DNA of 64,000 bases. Source: Nepenthes gracilis. Lineage: Eukaryota; Streptophyta; Magnoliopsida; Caryophyllales; Nepenthaceae. The stretch is taken from contig BSYO01000011.1 in the NCBI GenBank assembly GCA_033239525.1, positions 7,965,973-8,029,972 of the forward strand. The letters run 5' to 3'. The translations under genes and the position numbers were made by a program. The notes beneath the pieces were generated by a model. That model saw only the letters and a program-made list of their open reading frames with translations, had not been told where the DNA came from and did no database searches. Every line of letters starts with the position of its first letter. Position 1 is the first letter of the stretch. Positions 52,801-63,900 of this stretch are shown here, piece after piece.

Positions 52801-55800
52801 ACGTCCTTTTGGGGTGGGTTCTCCTCCTGAACTTGTGCACGCATCAGTTTCCCTCTAGTTCCACAACAGCAAGAATATTCCATGGAATTGCAACAATATC
52901 AAAAGTCGCCCATTATATTCATAACATGCTACAAAATAATGGATGTCCTGAAAGCTAACGTACTGAATATAAAAATTCCTAGCAAATGATGCACTGCACT
53001 ATCCAAAGTGCTTTATCAGGGCATTTCCAAGACAATGATCATCTAAAAGCAATCAACGTTATTACACATCCATTTTAATAAAGGCAATTCATATGTAAAT
53101 AAATATTCAACATATGCAGTATAATAAAGAACAACAGTTACAGCAAAATGCAACAGAGCCGCTGAATACGAATCAAGTTTTCAAAATATTCACAATAGCA
53201 CTGAAAAGACCTAAAGATTTCATTACCACTTCAACATATGAAAACAAAGACTAGGCAGTTCAGTAAAGCAATACCTTATTTTCCACAAGCTCAGCAATCT
53301 TCATCACAAGTGTTGCCTTGTTTGTTTGATATGGGATCTATTTCAGATATGTACATTAAAAGGGGAATCAAAAACTCCAGCAGACATTCCCAGTGCAATG
53401 AAGATTGAATGCATCACATGAAAACTCAGTAGAACACTGGAATACACACCTCTTTTATAATTATTGCTGTGCGTTTAGTTCTAGAATCAAGCAACTCAAC
53501 ATCAGTCTTTCCCCTGATGATGACACGTCCTCGCCCAGTTCGATAAGCATCTAGGACACTTGACATGATAGAAATTTATCAGAAAGGCTCTCCTATTTTA
53601 TCAATAAGGAACCTATTAGCTAAATCATCTCAACAAGACAAAAATTGAGAAAAATAAAGATAATATAGTCAATAATGGACAACAGGTCAATACCAAAAGA
53701 GAGACGCAAATTATCTCTGACAAAAAGAGAGGTCATGTTGGTAAGATCTTCTCAAACATTCTCCTCATGCCATAAGCCACTTTGCATTGCTGAATGGTAG
53801 TTGCACATTCCATACTTGTATATACTATTGATGAATGATATTCTTTAAGTAAAAAAGATCTCCCTCATAAAAAAAGATAAGGACAACCTAGTAACAGTGA
53901 GACTCGAGAAAGATTCTGTTTCCGGATTCTTTTGATGCAAGAGAAAAAATATAAGGACTAAAAGAGTCCATGTAATTTATATCTATAAGTTTATTAAAGG
54001 TGTTACCCACCAAACGTTATCCTCACTACTGTCAAAAACATTAAACTAATCACTACTCAAGTACATTCTAACATTTTGATAGGTAACAGAAGAATTAATA
54101 CTGAGACAGATAACATAACTAAGAGTAGAATGTGTCCTCCAAAAGATACAATCAATGGAAACCAACAAAACACTACTAATGATATCCAAATATTTTGACA
54201 CCAGTTAAGGACACTCCTCCCATAGCTAAATAAGTTGAGGACCAAAAAGTAGCACAAGTCCCCAGCCACAGCAACATATCCCATAGTATACAAGCACAGT
54301 GTGTTTAGTTATGCAGAAAACCTACCCTCAATAGCATAAAGAGTTCCCACACTTAGTTTTACTACAAGAATTTACATGCTTGAGAAAGCATATTCTTTAT
54401 GCAAGCCAAGAAAGCTTTCCTACTGCTTATAAGTAAGCTAAACCCTTCACAGTTCACGCTAAAGCATACGTGTCATCATTCAACACTTCGGACATGGGTG
54501 TAACACTTATATTACTCAATTCACAGAAATAAAAATAAAAATAACAAAATCTATGAATTTTTTTTTAAATAACTGAGCATGACACATTAACACTTACCTT
54601 TATCAGAATCTTCCCTAATTCTAGCAACAATCTGAGTAACATCATCTAAATGTTTACAAGCCCATCTATTGAGACAGGAGTGCTTTTCTTATGCAAACAT
54701 TTTAATCAAAAAGAAGCCAAGAGGGTAAATAGTAACACCATTGTAATAAAACTTTACAGCAAGAAAACCCCCAAACCACCAATGTCCAAGGAAAACTAAA
54801 ACCAAAAACCAACCAAGGGAACCCAAACCAAATAACTATCTAATACACTTGTAGTCAGGGGTTTTTGTAAATTTTGGTAACTATGAAAAGAGGCTACAAG
54901 CATTTGTCATGGGCTGCAGACCCCATGATGTGGAGCCTCTTGTATAAGGCTGCCATTTTTCTAAAGATTTGGGATGGATTAATCATTTTAGATCAGACGA
55001 AATAATAGGGAAAATCGCAAAAAAAAAAAAAAGAAAAAGAAAAATGAACTAGGAAATAGGACTTTGCTATAGGACCAACCACAAAGGATAGTAGGAAAAT
55101 CATTCTCCAATAAAAGAAACAGGTATGCAATGAATTGTGTTTAAAAAGAAACAAAATGATTTTTTTCAAAAAATGTTTCCAAAAAAGCCAATTGAGATTT
55201 CGTAATCACTTTTGTGTACAAAGCATACACTGTTATCTCTATACAGCATATGCCACATCAACATTGAATTCCAGATCAAATCCATGTTTCCAAAAAAAGG
55301 TTACAAGACCATTTTAGGTAATTACAGAATATAGAAATTCCAATAGCAACACAGGCAAGAAAAACACAATAAAGAAAAACTATCCACTGAAAAACAACCT
55401 ACACTATAGTATGGCATTTCCTCAGAAACTAATATTATGCCAGCAAAATTTAGCTTACCCAATATTTCCCATAATTAGACCTCCAGTCGGGAAGTCAGGA
55501 CCTGGCATGTATTCCATCAATTCCTGAAGCTGTCACAGAATAAAGTAAAGCAAAAGGCAAAGAATTTAGGTAGTCCTGCAGACACATATATGTCAATACA
55601 ATCAATCATATATCTTAAAAAGATGGGCATATACATACTTAAATATGTCTAATGATTAAAAAATTTTCATTCAGGATGACAACTATGCTATAGTCATCTC
55701 CCACTCTGACTCATCGTGCAAAAGATTTTCACCCATTGGAACTTCCTTCAATGCCTTTTAGAATGAAAATTGAACAAGCATTATGGATAGAAAAATTTTT

Positions 55801-58800
55801 AATGAAAAATCCAAAAGAATATTTATGAGATAACTTGGAGGCTAATTTTGGATAGCATTTGGCCAGGTGGGATGGTATGTATCACCAGAAGTAGAGAAGA
55901 GGCTTGCATTGAAGGCACAAGGATTAGAGTAAAGCCCTTTCAGCTAAATCAAGATGGGGATTTGTGAAAGGACATTTTAGTGCAAATATGGGATTAATGA
56001 ATTCGGTGTGACTATAGAGGCCATATCTCATTCCATAGGGTGACGAAGTCCATCATCGTTGATTTGAAAGATCGCAAAATCAACATCGGACATGGAGCAA
56101 CTTTGTAACTCAGTGTGATACTTGGCACAAGGAAGTTCCTTCGCAGAACGAATTCCCCTCTCCACTAACTTTAACTGATTACAATGATATTTAGTTCAGA
56201 CAAGTTGGGAAATGATGAGATGCCGGTAACACCAGACCGTGATACTGAGAGGATTCCAAAGAATAGGAATTTTGAAGTAATTTACTTTGACTACAGATAT
56301 TTTTTATTCTTATGATTCACAACATGGAGAATGAGAAAATATCACACATAGCATTTGTTTCTACCGAACGAGTTTTTTTAATTCTAAATATGAAAAGGGA
56401 TTTTCTTACACCTGCAAAAAATAGGTTTGGCACCAAAGGACCTCTCTATGGTTGAATTCTTGGAATTGGTTGCTGTAAAGTGTGATCCTACTCATGATTT
56501 TACAGAGTTCAGCTTAGCTTATGATGTTGGCGTTACAGGATAGGATCAGTAGATCAATAAGCTGTCATCAGGAATTGGATTCAATGTATCATGTTTTTTC
56601 AATCAAGTTTTCTCATTCCAAGAGAAACTTCTTCAGTAGAAGAGGTGTCCGAATCATTGAAACAGAAAAGGAATAATAAGTCAAGGATAGGAGTGTTGAA
56701 TATGATGCCTATGGTGGTGTTTGTGAAGACAGAAGAATAAGACATTTAGAAAGCAAAGGATATGACAATGCAGTCTTACAACCTTTTTTTAAAACACAAT
56801 TGTATATGGAGTGATAATGCCTCAAGATCATTCTTATTAAAATAGATGTTGATGATGACACCATGGAAATGGACATTACCCCCCCCCTTTCAAATGTTAG
56901 AAACAAGGACTCAGACCCAATGGTCTTATCAATAGAAGAAAAACTCAAGAACCAATTGCTCTAGAGAAAATGTTCGGGCTATCAATCGCCAACTGAAAAT
57001 CCAATATGGAAAAAGTCAATTCCTAGGCTAATGATTCAGACACGGTAACCCCTACTGACTAACCCAAGCCTCATGATGATCTAAGGAACCCCTCAAACTT
57101 GCACATCCGCATCAAAACTAGAACGTCTAGCTTTATCCCAATGAATCTTTCTAAACAAACTTGTTCAACACTATTGAAAAACACTGACATCCGAGCTACC
57201 AATAAAGCTATGAAGGCTAACAGAATTGGATGAAGAACCTGAAGGTTTTTTAGGTGATAGAATTTCACAGACTTAAAGAACAATTCATCCCGGAAGGGTG
57301 AAATTCTCTCAAAAGTCGGTGACTTCTCCAAAGATAATGTTATCAACTAGCTTTTAATATTGAGCCATAACACAAAAGTAAAGCAACAGTTAATAACATA
57401 ATGGCTCGGTCAAAGTAGTTTCTGAAAAGTGGGTAGTGGGTAAAATCATTTTCTGCTTGAGCCAAATTAGCATCAACATCAAGTGAACTTCGAGCTAAAC
57501 ACACCAAACATTTAAGATCTAGATAGAAGACAAAATACAACACTTTGTCAAAAAATTTTCCAGTGACTCATAAACCGTCTAACAAAAAGGTTTTATGATA
57601 CAGGGGCAAGAACGAATGGCAGAGGACATCATGTCATAAGATGTAAAAACATAGAGAAGCCCAATTACTGTATGCAAAAACAGTCAACCTCAATTCCAAT
57701 TACACCAAATACCTGCATGTTGTAGTTGGGCGTTGGAAGACCGAAGAGAATAATAAGGCAAAACTCTAACCCAAGTCCCCCAAGGAAAAGTGAAAAGCAT
57801 ACAGGCCATTAGACATCCTATAATTTCTTTGCATCCAGATGCACCAACAGCAGAGATATAGCATTATTGAAAGATTATCCCTGCCCTTAAATACTTCAAA
57901 TCTCAATATCTTAATAATAAATGGTTCCTCCACAATATCTAGGCAAACCTACACCGTCCAATGATGTGAATCAAGAGATTTCATAACCTACATCGTCCAA
58001 CCAAGTGACAACACAATGAGAAGTGATCAGCAACAAGTGTTCCTTGGACATTTGGACTCCTCTATAAGCCCATTAAGAAATAGTTCCTTAATCATCCACT
58101 TTTTTGCAACCTCAATATGATAAAGCATCCTCTACCAAATCAAAGGCCCATGGATTAAAATATCTATATCGATCGCGATTATATTAGTATTAAATATATC
58201 AGATAATACGTATTGATATTAGACGCATCACATATAAAAAAATTCAGAGAATCGTAAGTTGGCAGGCTATATCAGCTGTTATGTAGGCCAATATATATGT
58301 TGTATCGGCTGGTATAGAAATATATCATGATATTATCACGATATCAAAAGATATCGGTATTGGAGGGCCCCAATACTAGTACATATTGGCTCATATTTGC
58401 ATCTATGCAAAGGCCTGTCTCCTAATTTCCATATTTTATACTCTTATTTGCACATAATATTCAAGTAGGAATTAAGGCTTTTTCATAATTGTTTGACATG
58501 GTCATATCAGTGGGCAGTGTTCTATCTCTACTACAAAAGGCAAAAGGCAGTTTCCCAATTTCATATGCATCCCCAACTGCTTTCTAAGTACCAATAGATA
58601 ATTTAGAATTGTTTTTCCTTTGAATATGTTTGAGAAGTAACCAATATGATATATTTGGGAGCATCAACTGAATTTCAAACAAAGATTTAAATATGGATTG
58701 CAACATGCACCACAACCATTATGATATAGCTGTGATACAATGACAATCTTACGTTTGCTAACGATACAACTGCAGCACTGCAATTTAAAACTCTATTTTC

Positions 58801-60918
58801 TGTTTTACGTAGAGTGCATTGGAATTAAGTATTGCTGCTTCCGGCTTGTAAATTCAAAAACTGTACAAGATGTGCCAAAAAATGTTGCTTTTGGGTCATC
58901 CATGTTTTTCAATTATAGAAGATGGAGACAGTTGCACGTGGAATATTGATCATGGCTACAACAATACCAATTGGGCAACTATGCTCTATCAGTCTGTACT
59001 AATTCCTCTAGTTATTTAGTTTCAGACTTGCTCTTTTGAGTACGGGACTCTGTCTTGATGGCCAACAAATAGGTGGTGTTTCCGAAAATGTGAAAAAAAT
59101 CTTTCCCCTCGCACCTTGGTCACTTTACTTTTTTTGGTTATTTTGTAATATCCAGGATATGATACTTAGAACTTTACAATTCCAAGACATTTTCTCACTA
59201 CTTTGGGTCTTTCATTTTCTATTTTTATTGGCAATATTATAGCGGGATCTCAAAAAAAGGGATATTTTTTAAGCTTCTCATTACTGGCAAAAGTCCCACT
59301 TAATGGATTTGCCATAATGGCTATATATGCTTAGGACTCTACCTTTTATGGATTTCAAATCGAGTGAAATAACATGTTGAAATAGGTGCTACGCCATAGA
59401 ACAAAGCTTAGCCGTGGCCCATGCGCCAGAGATTATGTTGGGTCTGTCCCGAGATGCTTGAAGGCTCCATCTGATGCCTCAGGATAAAAAACCATTCCAA
59501 TTCAACGAGACTTACATAGTCAAATCTTTCCTTTGCAAGTATGTGAAGATAAGACATAAATTCAGAATGCACTGTGATTAAAGCATGAATTCAATGTAGG
59601 AAGTCTAAACCAAGTTGTAGAATAAAAAATCAACATCCATTAGTTCATATTGAAAGATACTGAGCAATACTCAGTGATTACATGTATTTATTCATGGACT
59701 GCTACAGCAATTTGAAAAAATAAATCAATTAATGCTGGTCCAATTAAGAAACTGGCAATGGACATCAGAATCAGAAAAATCTAACAACTCAATTGGAAAG
59801 GTTTTCATGCCTATGAAGACTACAAAGATTCTGATCTCATGTCCTTTCTATGTGCCAAAGGAAGATATGTGGGGATTTGGTCTCCAAGTTGGTGAAAAAC
59901 AGTCTTGTTACATTGCAGCTAAAGCATGCACACGAGAGATTTTCATGCACACAAGCGAAATAGTGACATGAAAATAAATCAAAGTGAATCAAAAGGGAGC
60001 CTCACGTACTGGACATAAAAGTGAGCATTAAGACCCCCACAACAAGAAGGCCCACAAGAGAGAGAATAAAAGGGACTAGAGGTACAAAGTGGAAAACCAT
60101 TTCATTGCAGCACAACACATCATGCAGGGATAGGCCATTAATGGGAAAAGTCATCTTCGCAACATTGCAAAATTTTGACAAAGACCTTTAGCTGTAGTAT
60201 ATTTTAGAACTTAATCAGATACTAGAAGGGTATAATGCCACCTAAGAAGCACAATTGTAGCAAATGCCCCTTTAAAAGAAAAAAATATCATCTTTTTCAT
60301 TGGAAGAGCTCGTAAGATCCACTATCCACCCTCAAAAAAATAATACTTTATATCAGAAAAAAAAATAGAATAGGGAAAGAGAAATGGCAGAATTCAAGCC
60401 TTTCCATCTCCAAGCCCAATTATTGGAAGGTCCGAAGGAAGTTGGAATCCATCAAATCTTCTTTATTACATTCATCCAAATCTAAGCCTCCTTCAGCATT
60501 TTGTAGAGGAGTACTTTTCCACACAGTAATGACCATATTCAAAAGAAACTGTTTTGCTATGTTTTTTAACCATTATTGTTACGAAAAGCAATTATATCCA
60601 AGGGTTGCAATGGTTAATTATATCCTCTGCAGTAAGCCTATTACTTCATGCCTCCATCACCATCCTAATCACAAGACAAGAGACTGTAATAGATTTAGAG
60701 CTATTTCTCATGAAAAGAAAAGGCAGGCATAATCCTTACAATGGTTAATTATGACAAAGTTAGCATATCTATAGAGTATTAAGATTAAGATTCATCCCCT
60801 TCAACTCCTACATAAATCCCTACTTATGAAATGCTTGGGTGGAGGTATGGACAAGATTAGTATTTGGTCATGAAAAAGGAATTCATAACCTTAAAATTTG
60901 AGGTATATGAGTAGGATA

Positions 60919-60960
<42 letters not shown>

Positions 60961-63900
60961 CCTGAAGATTGAGGAGTATGGAAGTCTACGAGAAGGGATC
61001 TAGATGACTTCCTGAACCCAAAGCAGGTAATAGAGAATCTCCTTCTGGGCATAATAGCTGGCACTGGTACAGATGATCCAGTGGGAATACTTGTTCATAG
61101 ATCTCCATGGCTCAAAAAACAACAAGGTGGCTCAAAAAGTAAGAAGATTCATGGTCTGAGTGCATCCTTTAGGAAATTTTGAAAAACATGGAGCACAATC
61201 TTCGAGCTACTTCATGTCTTTGGAACTCTTAAAGCAGTGAGATGGGACAGACCTCTGTGAGACAAACAGATACTAAGAGTTATAGTAAGAAATTAGAGAA
61301 GGCCAGCTTGATGTTTTCGTGGGTGCACTATAAGTGAGAAAGTGTTGGTAAAGGCTGTAGGGGTAAGGAAACCTAATGACTAAGGAGCTAGGCACTTTCC
61401 ATGACTCATTGACAAAATCATCAAGAAGATATGGCCAAACGATAGATAAAAAACATATGATATAATTCTGCAGAAAAGAAGGAACATAATAAATGATTGA
61501 ACCGAAGTACTTGTGCGTTAAATTAAAAGATATGCTATTTGGCAGAAAAGGATAACACAATGATTGAGACTTTACACATAGCAGGCTATGAAGAGGGTGT
61601 AGGCAACCATACCCCAGCACTATAGGAAGCCTATTTCCACAATTTAAACTTATGAACTCTATGTCACAATTAAGCAGCCTGTGAGCCATGGAATAATTGT
61701 AGCATTTAGTTCCATTGTGACTCAAAGATCACAGATTCAAAACACAAAACCAGCTTCTCTATAATGCAAAATAAGTCAATTTATAACTGACCCTCCCACA
61801 AACCATGTGAATTAGGTGGCCTTTTTATTTGTCACAAAAGAAGTCATTCAAGACTCGAATTTTAAAAAATCAAAAAGTAAAATATTTAATCAACAAAAAT
61901 AAATTTTCCCATATGCATTGCAAGTAACACAAAAAAGTACAATTTCTAGTTACGTATGTACCATGAGTGAAAATATCAATATCAATACAGATCTAACCTT
62001 ATTAATATTAGACATATCGAATAATACGTATCGATATTGAATATATTAAAATCAAAAAATTTCCCATAAATCCTAAATAGTTAGACAAAATAGATAGTAT
62101 CAGACAATGTATATTAGATACATCAGGTAATATTTTGAAAATCGTCTAATATATCATAATATGTTACCAATAAAGTGTCCTTGTAATTTTTTTTTTATAT
62201 TGAGAAATATCAATATCACGGGGAGATATCAATATATATCAACTGATACTTCATTTCCAAGTATGCGCATTAACATATAAATTGTTCTTGAATTGTAGCA
62301 ATATATGTCTATGTTTCGTATTTAAGATGGTAGGAGTGAAGGAGAAAATAGTATACTAAGAATGGGTGAGAGACAATAACTTGCAGGTTTCCTAGGGCAG
62401 AGTTGTAAAAAAGAAAGCAGTAAAAGGAAAAAACAAACTCGGCAAGAAAAGAAACAAAAATTAGATTGAGGGAAGAAAATCAAGGGAAGGACATGAGAAA
62501 GAATGAATACTGTAGCAGAGTAAATTATTCAGATGAAAAAGTTAAATAGAACCATGGAGTCTCTTAACCACTACTTGAATTAAGAGTGTTTCCATGTTTG
62601 AATTGATATCCAGGGCAGCCCACAGCATTTTTCCCCTCCTTTCTATTTCTTAAATAAACAGGCAGATTTGCATTGACAAAACAGTCAGTTACAAAATATT
62701 AGAACCCCAAAGCCCGACCATAAACATTAAAGGGTAACAAATCGCAAAAATAACAGATTTTTTGACCCCATTTGCTTCAAGAACATGGGTGACTAGTGCA
62801 TTGCTTCAGGCAAGCACCTAGCCCATTGCTTCAGGCTCTCACCTGAGCGCCTAGCACATTGCTTCAGGTGCTCACCCAGTTTGCACTGGGTTGAAGGCCT
62901 AGCTACCACAACTAGAGGAACACCTGACTCAGCTCTGCAACAATGGTCTGGAAATCACAGTCAACTTCTAAAGTGAAGTTTCTCACAAGGTCAGCGACTT
63001 TAGGAAATACATCCACAATACATTTAAGGAAAGGCAGATGGTTATTCCAAATAAATATAAACTTCAAAAACAGTTGGTTATACAGAATTACTATACTGCA
63101 AGTGAATATCCAAAATTTGGCCTTTTGTGTTCACAAGGATTTAATCTAAAACAAGCACAAACAAGGTCAGTTGAACAATTATTACTATCCTACTAGATAA
63201 GACTAAGCAAAAGATGGTCTGGAGGATGGTAACTGTGGAAGTATTGGCTCTGAGAGCTTTTGAATACAAGAATATCCACTTTATAATTAAGCCTTGGTAT
63301 GACAGTAAGATTGCACCATTGCGACTTTAAGGTCATAGACTCAAATCATTCAAACAACCTTCCACCATTGCATAGATAAAGTTGCGTACATCTAACCTTC
63401 CCAAACCCTATGTGTAAAAGCCAAGTGCACTAGACCCCATTTTCTTCTAAAATTGGAAGAGTCTATCCTTGTCTTCTTAAATTTCATTGGATCCTTTAAT
63501 ATTGGCAGTATTTAATTTGAGGTAAATGATTTTAATATTCCCCTTGAAGGGTAAGCATTTTTGTTTCGCTATCCACATTTGTAAGGCACATGGGTAACGT
63601 TGCCTTGGCATCTCTAAGGAGCAAGAAAAATAGAGTAGCCATCTGAAAGCCAACCCAAGTACTTGCTGACAGGTCAAGGGAAAATTTTATTATTGTAGAT
63701 ACGAGGGAACCATATTCTCTTCTCTAATAAATTATTCTTTCATCCAACCCTACCCCAACAAAAAAAAAAAAAAAAAAGAAAAAAAGAAAAGGTATTGCTC
63801 CTTAACTCGTCAGTCAAACATGAAACCCATCCTTACAACTTTATAAAGTATAAAAGATGACTACATTGACAGCATCAAATGTTAAATATAGAAGTAGGAC

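Larger units (their letters stand above)
52451..52846. mobile_element. TRIM (miniature LTR retrotransposon), 396 bp
   Basis: Two 122-bp direct terminal repeats (52451-52572 and 52725-52846) flank a 152-bp middle. The right repeat starts TG (tgatatgtgtcc) and both end CA (gcacgcatca). The middle opens with a primer-site-like TGG (atggtgctttcattgaga) and closes with a purine tract, gaaggaaggaggaa, placed as a polypurine tract would be. A 5-bp target duplication, gtttc, lies at 52446-52450 and 52847-52851. The element has no coding capacity. These features define terminal-repeat retrotransposons in miniature. The middle is GC-rich compared with the surrounding intron. The LTR lacks an obvious 5S rRNA-like block, so I do not call it Cassandra. 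Confidence 0.9.
52236..53274 (-). other. GYRA intron d-e, 1.0 kb
   Basis: It contains the TRIM element at 52451-52846 and, near exon e, sequence shared with the degenerate array on the other side of that exon (tcatcaaatcatcattgaaa). The remainder shows nothing recognisable. Confidence 0.7.

Noticed and set aside
52467..52883. 138-codon minus-strand frame
   Set aside because: It runs across the TRIM element and both of its LTRs; the two similar peptide segments are simply the direct repeats. TRIMs do not encode proteins.
61273..61725. Longest single open frame in the window (150 codons, minus strand)
   Set aside because: It lies inside a gyrase intron, has no recognisable motif, is rich in Ser/Leu/Tyr from AT-rich DNA, and has no supporting context.
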